Assembly (NCBI RefSeq): GCF_008757455.1
Contig: NZ_VCMV01000025.1
Span: 95,892-159,891 of the forward strand
DNA from: Microvirga brassicacearum
GTDB lineage: Bacteria; Pseudomonadota; Alphaproteobacteria; Rhizobiales; Beijerinckiaceae
Direction: 5' to 3'
Length of the DNA: 64,000 nucleotides
Made by a program: the position numbers and the translations under genes. Shown here one piece after another: positions 1 through 8,014 of the stretch. How positions within the stretch are numbered: position 1 is the stretch's first letter; each line of letters starts with the position of its first letter. Under the pieces are notes generated by a model, which made no database searches, was not told where the DNA came from, and saw only the letters and a program-made list of their open reading frames with translations.

Positions 1-1052
1 GCGCTTTGCTCCATCGCGACCCAGGGTGTGAACGGTTCCTCGGCTTCACCTTCGTCGCCATAGCCGAGCATGTGCAGCGGGCGCGCCTGGAGGCCTCGTG
101 TTTCGCACCAATGCACCAACGCATCTTCCTGTCCGTGCGTAACCCAGACCTCGCCGGCGCCCGTTTCGAGAATTGTGCCGCAGAGGTCGTCCCAGTCGGA
201 ATGGTCGGAGATGACCAGCGGCAGCTCGACACCCTTCTGGCGCGCGCGGGCGCGAACCCGCATCCAGCCTGAGGCGAAACAGGAAACCGGGTCGGGAAAG
301 CGGCGTGACCAGAGGTCCTGCAGCGACGAAGGAGGGCAGACGATGATCGCGCCACCAAGGCTGCCGCGCTCGGTGGCGCCGACCTTCGGTGTGTCGCCGA
401 GCGGCACGCCCTCGCTTTTGTAGAATTCGGTCAGGCGCTCCATCGCGCCATGGAGGTAGATCGGCCGGTCGTAACCTTCCTCGCGGAGCAGGGCCATGAC
501 CCGCTGCGCCTTGCCCAGCGCATAGGCGCCGACAATGTGGGCCCGTTCAGGAAACAACGCGACGGAATCGAGCAGCTTTTTCACCTCGTCGCGGGTGTCG
601 GGGTGGCGGAAAACCGGCAGGCCGAAGGTCGCCTCGGTGATGAAGACGTCGCAGGGAACGACCTCGTAAGGCAGGCAAGTGGGGTCCGACGCGCGCTTGT
701 AATCTCCCGAGACCACGATGCGTGTCCCGCCGGCCTCGATGGCGATCTGCGCCGAGCCCAGCACATGGCCGGCCGGCGTGAAGCGGACGGTGACCTCGCC
801 GATGCGGATATCTTCGCGAAGCGGCGCAGCCTGCGTGCTCCCGGCGAAATCTTCGCCGTAGCGGATCGCCATGATCAGAACCGTCTCGCGGGTCGCCAGC
901 ACCGAGCGATGGCCCGAACGGGCGTGGTCCGAATGGCCGTGCGTGATGAGGGCCCGGTCAACCGGCCGAACCGGATCGATGTGGAAGTCGCCAAGCGGAC
1001 AATAAAGACCTTGCGGGGTCTGGGTCAGGATCTCGGTGGAACGCCGTGCCAT
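1..1052 (-). CDS. Ligase-associated DNA exonuclease, C-terminus cut by window edge
   Basis: The reverse strand encodes a metallo-beta-lactamase/beta-CASP-fold protein that starts MARRSTEIL at 1052 and is still open at base 1. The metal-binding motif HGHSDHAR lies near residue 39. AGHVLGSAQI and SGDYKR follow, as in the exonucleases found beside ATP-dependent DNA ligases and Lhr-type helicases in alphaproteobacteria. About 350 residues are visible, close to the family's full length, so only the last few residues are missing. The helicase and PdeM genes of the same repair set lie 2-5 kb away at 2972-6210. The partner ligase gene is expected just left of the window. There is no strong ribosome-binding site; the start is set by homology-like N-terminal sequence and by the divergent gene at 1118. 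Confidence 0.88.
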   Translation of the reverse strand, partial: MARRSTEILTQTPQGLYCPLGDFHIDPVRPVDRALITHGHSDHARSGHRSVLATRETVLIMAIRYGEDFAGSTQAAPLREDIRIGEVTVRFTPAGHVLGSAQIAIEAGGTRIVVSGDYKRASDPTCLPYEVVPCDVFITEATFGLPVFRHPDTRDEVKKLLDSVALFPERAHIVGAYALGKAQRVMALLREEGYDRPIYLHGAMERLTEFYKSEGVPLGDTPKVGATERGSLGGAIIVCPPSSLQDLWSRRFPDPVSCFASGWMRVRARARQKGVELPLVISDHSDWDDLCGTILETGAGEVWVTHGQEDALVHWCETRGLQARPLHMLGYGDEGEAEEPFTPWVAMEQS

Positions 1053-1117
1053 GGCCCGAGAATATAGGCGGCCAATCGGCCGTTGACAGCGCCCACCCGC
1101 TGCCGCATGCGGATACA

Positions 1118-2047
1118 ATGTCCCATTCTGTCAGTCTTCGCACCTCCGGCGACGCCCGTGCCGACGGTCGCTACGAGTACGCCCGCGCCGCCTTCGCCGA
1201 GAAGGATTTCGTGTCGGCGGCCGATCTCGCGCAGCAAGTGCTGGAGCGGGCTCACGATTTTGCGGCGGCTCATGCCCTCAAGGGAAGGGCGTTGGCGGCG
1301 CTCGACCGGCCCGGGGAGGCAATCAATGCTCTCCACCAGGCCCTCGCGCTCGCGCCGGAGGACGAACTCGGGGTGAGACTCGATCTGGCGCGTCTTGGCG
1401 CACTCGATCCCCAGGCCGCCATCACCGATGCCTATGTGCGCGCGCTGTTCGACAATTATGCGCCCCGCTTCGATCGACACCTCACGGACGGCTTGGGGTA
1501 TTGCGGGCCGGAACGGGTGATGGATGCGCTTCAGCGGGCCGGTGCCCGGGCGCCTTCGCGGTTTGCCCGGGTGATCGACCTGGGATGCGGCACGGGGCTC
1601 ATGGCCAAGGCCCTGGTTGGCCGCTACGACACCATCGAGGGGGTCGACCTCTCTGGCCGCATGTTGGAGCAAGCCCGCAAGGCCGGCCTCTACACCGCCC
1701 TGCACGAGGGTCACCTGACGAGCTTCCTCAGCGAGCAAGGTGAGCAGACTGCCGATCTCGTGGTTGCGGCCGATGTGTTGATCTACCTCTCGGCTCTGGA
1801 CGAAGTCTTCGCGCAATCCCATCGGGTGCTCAAGGAAGGCGGCCTGCTCGCTTATACGGTGCAGGCGCATTCCGGCACCGGGGTCATCCTCGGTGCGGAT
1901 GGTCGCTATGCCCATTCCAGCGACGCCCTCTCGCGGCTGGCGGCCGATGCCGGCTTGACAAGCCTTCTGTTCGAAGAGGTCTCGGTCAGGCAGGATCGGG
2001 ACGAGCCGGTGCCGGGCTTTATCGCGGTCCTCCAGCGACGGGCTTGA
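1118..2047 (+). CDS. TPR-containing SAM-dependent methyltransferase
   Basis: This is a 309-residue protein. The N-terminal third (about residues 10-90) is helical with TPR character (AEKDFVSAADLAQQVLE, then HALKGRALAALDRPGEAI). The C-terminal part is a class I methyltransferase with SAM-binding motif I VIDLGCGTGLMAKAL near residue 155, followed by EGVDLSGRMLEQA. It resembles the COG4976 group of TPR-linked methyltransferases; the substrate is unknown. An upstream ATG in frame (1046) would overlap the divergent exonuclease gene, so the ATG at 1118 is preferred. The gene sits tail to tail with the SDR gene, one base apart. Together these two genes interrupt the DNA repair cluster. Confidence 0.8.
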   Translation: MSHSVSLRTSGDARADGRYEYARAAFAEKDFVSAADLAQQVLERAHDFAAAHALKGRALAALDRPGEAINALHQALALAPEDELGVRLDLARLGALDPQAAITDAYVRALFDNYAPRFDRHLTDGLGYCGPERVMDALQRAGARAPSRFARVIDLGCGTGLMAKALVGRYDTIEGVDLSGRMLEQARKAGLYTALHEGHLTSFLSEQGEQTADLVVAADVLIYLSALDEVFAQSHRVLKEGGLLAYTVQAHSGTGVILGADGRYAHSSDALSRLAADAGLTSLLFEEVSVRQDRDEPVPGFIAVLQRRA

Positions 2048-2048
2048 T

Positions 2049-2873
2049 CTAGGCGATGGTCGGCTTTGAGGGATGCGGCGCGTCCTCGTAACAGCCGACG
2101 ACCGATTGGTCGAAATCGATGATCGATCCGGTCATCAGCCCGGATTCGCGGCTGGTAAGGAACGCCACGGTGCGCGCCACTTCCGCCGGATCGAGCAGGC
2201 GGCCGAAGGGCTGGTCCTTGACCGCATTGTCGAGCCATCCGTCCTGCGCCCCATGATAGGTCCGCATGATCCGGTCTTCGCCCGGCGTGTTCATCCACCC
2301 GATATTCAGCCCGTTCACCCGGATGCGATAAGGCATCAGGCTGAAGGCGGCGTTCTTGGTCAGGGTCGCGAGCGCCCCTTTCGAGCCGCAATAGGCGGAA
2401 ATGAACGGCTGGCCGCCATGAGCGGACATCGACAGAATGTTGACGATCGCCCCCTCGATCCGCTCGCGTCGCATGATCTTGGCGGCTTCCTGCATCAGGA
2501 AGAAGGGCGCACGGACATTCACCGCGAACATGCGATCGAACAATTCAGGTGACGTATCGAAAATGGTGCCGCGATCCGTCATCCCGGCCGCATTCACGAG
2601 GATGTCCACCCGACCGAACACGCTGTCGGCCCGCTTTGCGACCTCCCGCGCCTGATCCACATCGGCAAGGTCGGCGGTCACGAATTCCGTGCGGCATCCT
2701 TGCGCGCTGATCTCCGTGGCGACGGCCTTGCCGCGTTCCGCATTCCGGCCGCAGATCACCAGCCCGGCGGCGCCCCGTTCGGCCAGTGTCCGGGCAATGG
2801 TTTCACCGAGGCCCTGGGTTCCCCCGGTGACGACGGCGATGGCGTTCTGGAGCGACGAAAGGGGAGGTTTCAT
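2049..2873 (-). CDS. SDR-family NAD(P)-dependent oxidoreductase
   Basis: A classical short-chain dehydrogenase/reductase of 274 residues. The Rossmann cofactor loop TGGTQGLGE is near residue 16, NAAG near 94, a catalytic Ser in NILSMSAHGG, and the active-site YCGSK (Tyr-x-x-x-Lys) near residue 161. The length is normal for the family. The protein should interconvert an alcohol and a ketone with NAD(H) or NADP(H); the substrate cannot be read from sequence. It is transcribed divergently from the helicase gene at 2972, with about 100 bp between the start codons that must hold both promoters. It has no obvious functional link to the DNA repair neighbours. Confidence 0.85.
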   Translation of the reverse strand: MKPPLSSLQNAIAVVTGGTQGLGETIARTLAERGAAGLVICGRNAERGKAVATEISAQGCRTEFVTADLADVDQAREVAKRADSVFGRVDILVNAAGMTDRGTIFDTSPELFDRMFAVNVRAPFFLMQEAAKIMRRERIEGAIVNILSMSAHGGQPFISAYCGSKGALATLTKNAAFSLMPYRIRVNGLNIGWMNTPGEDRIMRTYHGAQDGWLDNAVKDQPFGRLLDPAEVARTVAFLTSRESGLMTGSIIDFDQSVVGCYEDAPHPSKPTIA

Positions 2874-2971
2874 GGTGGGTTATCTCTTGTTGGCGTCGCG
2901 CAAGCCTGGCCCCGCCGCTGTCAGAGAGCAAGCTGCCGCTTGCGGCATCCACATCGTAAGATAAAGACTGC

Positions 2972-5512
2972 ATGGCGAAGGCAGGATTCGTGCCTATGTT
3001 CTTGCCGATGGCCAAACCCGCGCGTTCCCTTCTTCCCCGGCATTTTCACGACTGGTTCAAATCCCGAGGCTGGGAGCCGCGCGAGCACCAGCTTGAACTG
3101 CTGGAAAAAGCGAGATCGGGCCATTCGGTCCTGCTGGTGGCGCCGACCGGGGCCGGCAAGACATTGGCGGGCTTTCTGCCGAGCCTCGTGGAATTGTCCG
3201 AAACCAGGCCCGCCAAAACCAGGAAGAGCCCCTCGCTCCACACCCTCTACATCTCGCCCCTGAAGGCCCTGGCGACCGATATCGCCCGCAATCTCGAAGC
3301 GCCCGTGCGGGAGATGGATTTGCCAATCCGCATCGAGACCCGAACCGGCGACACGCCATCCCACAAGCGCGCGCGGCAGATCGAGAAACCGCCCGATATC
3401 CTGCTGACGACCCCGGAGCAACTGGCCCTCTTGCTGGCGCATCGGGACGGGAGGGAGCTGTTCGGCGGTTTGCGCCGCGTCGTGCTCGACGAGTTGCATT
3501 CGCTGGTGACCTCGAAACGCGGCGATCTCCTGTCGCTCGGCCTCGCCCGTTTGTTCGCGATCGCCCCGCAGATGACGACGGTCGGCTTGTCGGCAACGGT
3601 CCGGGAGCCCGACGACCTGAGGCGCTATCTCGTGCCCCAGGGAGAGAAGGGTCGGCTTGCCGATCTGGTGATCGTCAAGGGTGGAGCGCACCCGGATATC
3701 CGCATGCTGGATATCGACGACCATCTGCCGCTCGCCGGGCACACCGCCGCCCTGTCGATGCCGACCATCTACGACCTGATCGGGGAACACCGGACGACGC
3801 TGGTTTTCGTGAACACGAGGCTTCAGGCCGAATATACGTTTCAGGAACTCTGGAAGCTCAACGAAGATGGCCTGGCGATCGCCCTTCACCATGGCTCCCT
3901 CGACGTGTCGCAGCGGCGGCGGGTCGAGGAGGCGATGATTGCGGGCAAGCTCAAGGCGGTGGTATGTACCGCCACCCTCGATCTCGGCATCGATTGGGGC
4001 GACGTGGATCTGGTGGTCAATGTGGGCGCGCCGAAGGGGGCGTCGCGCATTATGCAGCGGATCGGGCGCTCCAACCATCGCATGGACGAGCCCTCGAAAG
4101 CCTATCTGGTGCCCGCCAACCGGTTTGAGATCCTCGAATGCCGGGCGGCGCTCGATGCGGTCCACGAGGCGGCGCAGGATACGCCCGATGCGCGGATCGG
4201 GGCGCTCGACGTGCTTTGCCAGCACATCCTCGGGGTCGCCTGCGCCGAGCCCTTTCGCCTGGAGGAGATCTACGACGAAGTGCTCTCCGCGGCACCCTAT
4301 GCGGGCCTGACATGGGAGGATTTCGAGGCCTGCGTCGCCTTTGTGGCCACCGGCGGCTATGCCCTTCGCGCCTATGAGCGGTTCGCCAAGATCGTCAAGG
4401 GCAAGGATGGGCTGTGGCGGGTCCGCAATGCCCGGGTGGCCCAGCAATACCGGCTCAATGTCGGCACCATCGTCGAGGCGACGATGATCAAGGTTCGCCT
4501 CGGTAAGGCATCCCGCGCGCGACCCGGCACCGTGCTCCCCCGTGGCAGGATCCTGGGCGAAATCGAAGAATACTTTGCCGAAACGCTGACCCCGCGGGAT
4601 ACTTTTCTGTTCGCAGGCGAGATCCTGCGTTTCGAAGGCATCGTCGAGGACGAGGTGCTGGTGACACGCGCCTCGGCCGGAACCGACCCGAAGATCCCCG
4701 CCTATGACGGCGGCAAATTTCCGCTTTCGACCTTTCTGGCCGCGCGCGTTCGCGCAATCCTCGCCGATCCCTTCGAATGGGATCGGCTGCCTGACCAGAT
4801 GACCGAGTGGCTGCTGCAGCAGCGGCGGCGCTCGGCCGTGCCGGGCGAACGAGATCTTCTCGTCGAAACATTTCCGCGCGGCGGGCGCTACTACATGACC
4901 TGCTTCCCGTTCGAAGGCAGGCCCGCGCACCAGACGCTCGGCATGCTCCTGACGCGGCGAATGGATCGCGCCGGTCTGAAGCCGTTCGGCTACGTCGCCA
5001 ACGATTACGGTCTTGCCGTCTGGGGAGCGGTCGATGTTGCGGCGCGTGTTGCACGGGAGCCAGGCTTCCTCGATGACCTGTTTGCCGAAGACATGCTGGG
5101 CGACGATCTCGAGGATTGGCTGGCCGAAGCGGCGCTGATGAAGCGCACGTTCCGCCAATGCGCTGTCATCGCGGGGCTGATCGAGCGGAAATTTCCCGGC
5201 CAGCAGAAGACCGGGCGTCAGGTCACGATCTCGACCGATCTGGTCTATGACGTGCTGCGCCGGCATGAGCCCGATCACGTGCTTCTGCGCGCCGCGCGGG
5301 CGGATGCGGCAACAGGGCTTCTCGACGTGAGGCGCCTTGGCGTGCTGCTTCGACGGATCCGGGGGCGAATCATCCACAAGCCGCTCGACCGGGTTTCTCC
5401 CCTGGGCGTGTCCGTCATGCTGGAGATCGGCCGCGAACGCGTCTATAGCGACGATGCGGACGAGATCCTCGCAGAAGCGGAGGCGACTCTCCTCGACGAG
5501 GCCATGGCGTGA
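2972..5512 (+). CDS. Ligase-associated DEXH-box DNA helicase (Lhr family)
   Basis: An 846-residue superfamily 2 helicase. Walker A motif is APTGAGKT near residue 57; the DEXH-type box is VLDELHS near residue 171; motif III is LSATV; motif VI is MQRIGRSNHR near residue 362. The second RecA domain contains CTATLDLGIDWGDVDLVVN. The long C-terminal region (winged-helix and beta-barrel, as in Lhr-core) ends at DEAMA. This subtype pairs with an exonuclease, PdeM and an ATP-dependent ligase in a DNA damage response set. The first ATG is used here; an in-frame ATG at 3008 (MAKPARS) is an equally possible start, and neither has a clear ribosome-binding site. The stop overlaps the PdeM start by four bases, which indicates translational coupling. 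Confidence 0.93.
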   Translation: MAKAGFVPMFLPMAKPARSLLPRHFHDWFKSRGWEPREHQLELLEKARSGHSVLLVAPTGAGKTLAGFLPSLVELSETRPAKTRKSPSLHTLYISPLKALATDIARNLEAPVREMDLPIRIETRTGDTPSHKRARQIEKPPDILLTTPEQLALLLAHRDGRELFGGLRRVVLDELHSLVTSKRGDLLSLGLARLFAIAPQMTTVGLSATVREPDDLRRYLVPQGEKGRLADLVIVKGGAHPDIRMLDIDDHLPLAGHTAALSMPTIYDLIGEHRTTLVFVNTRLQAEYTFQELWKLNEDGLAIALHHGSLDVSQRRRVEEAMIAGKLKAVVCTATLDLGIDWGDVDLVVNVGAPKGASRIMQRIGRSNHRMDEPSKAYLVPANRFEILECRAALDAVHEAAQDTPDARIGALDVLCQHILGVACAEPFRLEEIYDEVLSAAPYAGLTWEDFEACVAFVATGGYALRAYERFAKIVKGKDGLWRVRNARVAQQYRLNVGTIVEATMIKVRLGKASRARPGTVLPRGRILGEIEEYFAETLTPRDTFLFAGEILRFEGIVEDEVLVTRASAGTDPKIPAYDGGKFPLSTFLAARVRAILADPFEWDRLPDQMTEWLLQQRRRSAVPGERDLLVETFPRGGRYYMTCFPFEGRPAHQTLGMLLTRRMDRAGLKPFGYVANDYGLAVWGAVDVAARVAREPGFLDDLFAEDMLGDDLEDWLAEAALMKRTFRQCAVIAGLIERKFPGQQKTGRQVTISTDLVYDVLRRHEPDHVLLRAARADAATGLLDVRRLGVLLRRIRGRIIHKPLDRVSPLGVSVMLEIGRERVYSDDADEILAEAEATLLDEAMA

Positions 5513-6210
5513 CCGCATTGCTCAAGATCAAACACGCGACCAGCGAGATCGCGGTGCAGGGCTGCGCCATGGTGCTTGATCTGACGGGGGCGATCTATCT
5601 TCCGGAGCACGATGTGCTGCTCGTGGCCGACCTTCATTTTGAAAAAGGTTCCTCGTTCGCCCTTCGCGGCATGATGCTGCCGCCCTACGACACCCGCGAA
5701 ACCCTCAAAGCCTTGTGTGCCGCCGTCGCGCGGTTCGATCCGCGGGTGGTGATCGCCCTGGGCGACAGCTTTCATGATATCGGCGGTCCGGACCGGCTCG
5801 GGGACGCCGAACGCTCGACCCTGGCTGACGTTCAGCACGGGCGGGACTGGATCTGGGTCACCGGCAATCACGACCACACTCTTCCGGCGAGCATCGGCGG
5901 AGAGGTCGTGCATGAAATCGAAGTTGGCCCGCTGACGCTGCGTCATGAGCCCGTCGAAGGCGCCGGTTCGGAAATTGCCGGCCATTTTCATCCCGTCGGA
6001 AAGGTGGTGATGCGCGGCCGCTCGACCCGTCGCCGTTGCTTCCTGACCGATGAAGCCCGCTGCATCATGCCGGCGCTCGGCGCCTATGCGGGCGGCCTGA
6101 ACGTGTGTGATCAGGCGTTCGTTCCACTCTTCCCCGTCGGGTTTACCGCGCATCTCATCGGGACCGAGCGCATCTTCGCGATTGCGCGCGCGATGCTCTG
6201 CAGGGATTGA
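5509..6210 (+). CDS. pdeM: Ligase-associated DNA damage response endonuclease PdeM
   Basis: A 233-residue calcineurin-like metallophosphoesterase. It carries the dimetal motifs DLHFEKG (D-x-H) near residue 43, ALGDSFHDIGG, the GNHDH box near residue 120 and GHFHP near residue 160. It matches the phosphodiesterase/endonuclease found next to Lhr-core helicases. The start codon is GTG, overlapping the helicase stop in a GTGA junction, so the two are surely co-translated. It converges on the TIGR02186 gene with an 11-bp gap and no visible terminator. It presumably processes DNA ends made during repair together with the exonuclease at 1-1052. Confidence 0.9.
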   Translation: MTALLKIKHATSEIAVQGCAMVLDLTGAIYLPEHDVLLVADLHFEKGSSFALRGMMLPPYDTRETLKALCAAVARFDPRVVIALGDSFHDIGGPDRLGDAERSTLADVQHGRDWIWVTGNHDHTLPASIGGEVVHEIEVGPLTLRHEPVEGAGSEIAGHFHPVGKVVMRGRSTRRRCFLTDEARCIMPALGAYAGGLNVCDQAFVPLFPVGFTAHLIGTERIFAIARAMLCRD

Positions 6211-6221
6211 GCGGCAAACCC

Positions 6222-6983
6222 TCAATCCCGTCTGAAGATGACGTTGGCGATCCAGCCGAAGAGCAGCGCCAGGGACGCGGTCGAGAATCCATAAAGCCAG
6301 CTCCAGTCGTGCGCCGCCTCGCCGACCTGTTGCTCGAACCCCGTCTTGACCAGTTCGAAATGCGTGAGGGTCCGCGCCAGGATCACCGTATCGGCAAGCA
6401 GCGTCACTTCCACGTCGTAGTTTCCCGGCGGCGCGGTCGGGGCAAGGGGGATATTGGCCTTGAAGATCGTCGGCGTCAGAAAGGCCACGGCGCGATCATC
6501 CTCGACATAAAGCCCTTCCTGCTTCTTCAATCGAAGCAGGGCCTCCCGGAACGGCTCATCGGCGCCCTTCCGGTCATTGGTGAAGTCGGGCGAATTGATG
6601 ATTGCCCGCAGGCCGATCTTCTGCCGTTGCCGCAACTGATCGCTGGTGATCTCACTGATCGGCTGGGAGCTCAGGACGCTGAGATAAGCAGGCGCATTGG
6701 GGAACTTTTGCTGTTCCCGATTGAGCCATAAGGGGCCGAAGCGTTCCTTTTCGCGGACCACCAGGTATTGCGGGGGACCACGCACGGTGACGACTGCGTC
6801 ATAGCCTGTCCCGCGCGAGATCGTCTGCGCGTCGCGCTCGATCGCGCCGAACAAGGCGATGGAGGTGCCGGTATAGTTGGAGTTGATCAGCACACGGTGG
6901 CTCGACAGGGACGTGACGAGCGTTTCGGCGGAGGCGCTGCCGAAGCTCAACACGAGAAGGAGGAGCGAACCGGCGAGCCTCAC
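6222..6983 (-). CDS. TIGR02186 family membrane-anchored protein
   Basis: A 253-residue protein with a cleavable-looking signal (LLLLVLSFGSASA, residues 6-18), a beta-rich exported region and one C-terminal membrane segment (WLYGFSTASLALLFGWIANVIF, ending four residues before the stop). This is the domain organisation of the TIGR02186/Alph_Pro_TM family, which is known in alphaproteobacteria beside TauE/SafE transporters. Its start codon overlaps the stop of the TauE gene in an ATGA junction, so the two are translated together and probably work together at the membrane. The biochemical role is not known. Confidence 0.8.
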   Translation of the reverse strand: MRLAGSLLLLVLSFGSASAETLVTSLSSHRVLINSNYTGTSIALFGAIERDAQTISRGTGYDAVVTVRGPPQYLVVREKERFGPLWLNREQQKFPNAPAYLSVLSSQPISEITSDQLRQRQKIGLRAIINSPDFTNDRKGADEPFREALLRLKKQEGLYVEDDRAVAFLTPTIFKANIPLAPTAPPGNYDVEVTLLADTVILARTLTHFELVKTGFEQQVGEAAHDWSWLYGFSTASLALLFGWIANVIFRRD

Positions 6984-7909
6984 GTGCGCATCTCCTGCGT
7001 GGTTATCGAGAAGATTTCGTTTGGGGTGAGGACGAGTTCAAGGGAGAAGCGGATGCCGACCGCCAAAAGCAGGAGCGCGAGGAGGAACCGGAAAAGCTCC
7101 GCTCTCAGGTTGCGACCGGCCCGGGCGCCGAACTGGGCGCCGAAGACGCCCCCCGCGATGAGCAGCATTGCCAGCACGATATCGACGGCCTGGTTTGCCA
7201 CCGCATGCAGGACCAGTGATACCAGCGTCGTGCAGACGATCTGGAATTGCGACGTGCCGACGACGATGCTCGTGGGGACACGGAAGATGTAGAGCAAGGC
7301 CGGCACCATGATGAACCCGCCGCCGATCCCCAGCAAAGCGCCCACAAAGCCGACGAAGAGTGCAAATCCGAGGATCGGAATGACGCTGGCATAGAGTTTC
7401 GAGCGGTAGAACCGCATGCGCATTGGCCAGAACAGATACGGTGCGTGCTCACCCGCCTGCCGTTTGACCCGCACGACACCGCCGCGCCGTTTGGTCCAGA
7501 ACTCCCTGACGCTTTCCTTGAGCATCAGGCTTCCGACGACCATGAAAAGCGTCACGTACGAAACCACAATGACGAGGTCGAGTTGACCTGCCCGGCGCGC
7601 CGCCGCAAAAAACCACACGCCGAGCGCGGACCCGACGAAGCCGCCGGCGACCAGCACGCCTCCAAGCTTCAAATCGAGGGCGTTGCGACGAAGGGCGTTG
7701 AGAACGCTGGTGGTGGACGAGGCGACGATCTGGGCCGATTGCGTGGCGACCGCTACGGCCGGCGGAATGCCGAGGAAAATCAACAGCGGCGTCATCAGGA
7801 AGCCGCCGCCGATACCAAACAGGCCAGAGATGAAACCGACCGCTGCACCCATTCCAAGGATCAGGAGAACGCTTACGGGCATTTCAGCGATAGGCAGATA
7901 AATTTGCAC
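6980..7909 (-). CDS. TauE/SafE family sulfite/organosulfonate exporter
   Basis: A 309-residue polytopic membrane protein with the two-fold repeat typical of TauE/SafE: FISGLFGIGGGFLMTPLL near residue 26 and VGALLGIGGGFIMVPALL near residue 196. Each GIGGG is followed by a conserved Pro helix, and a charged cytoplasmic loop (KRRGGVVRVKRQ) separates the halves. About eight membrane segments can be seen. The family exports sulfite, sulfoacetate or related anions. It is the first gene of a two-gene unit with the TIGR02186 protein. No nearby sulfur-metabolism gene narrows the substrate. Confidence 0.87.
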   Translation of the reverse strand: MQIYLPIAEMPVSVLLILGMGAAVGFISGLFGIGGGFLMTPLLIFLGIPPAVAVATQSAQIVASSTTSVLNALRRNALDLKLGGVLVAGGFVGSALGVWFFAAARRAGQLDLVIVVSYVTLFMVVGSLMLKESVREFWTKRRGGVVRVKRQAGEHAPYLFWPMRMRFYRSKLYASVIPILGFALFVGFVGALLGIGGGFIMVPALLYIFRVPTSIVVGTSQFQIVCTTLVSLVLHAVANQAVDIVLAMLLIAGGVFGAQFGARAGRNLRAELFRFLLALLLLAVGIRFSLELVLTPNEIFSITTQEMRT

Positions 7910-8014
7910 CCCGGTTCCCCTATGGCCGGTGCAGCCACGACGGTTGTTGAGAGTTTCGCCCAGCGAGCCTTAAGGATCGCGTCCTGAACGAAAGCTGACC
8001 GGATGGGCGCTTTC

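Noticed and set aside
2921..5518. 865-codon minus-strand frame opposite the helicase gene
   Set aside because: It is antisense to a helicase with all motifs intact; its translation is rich in Arg/His/Gly and has no domain. GC-rich third positions keep the opposite frame open.
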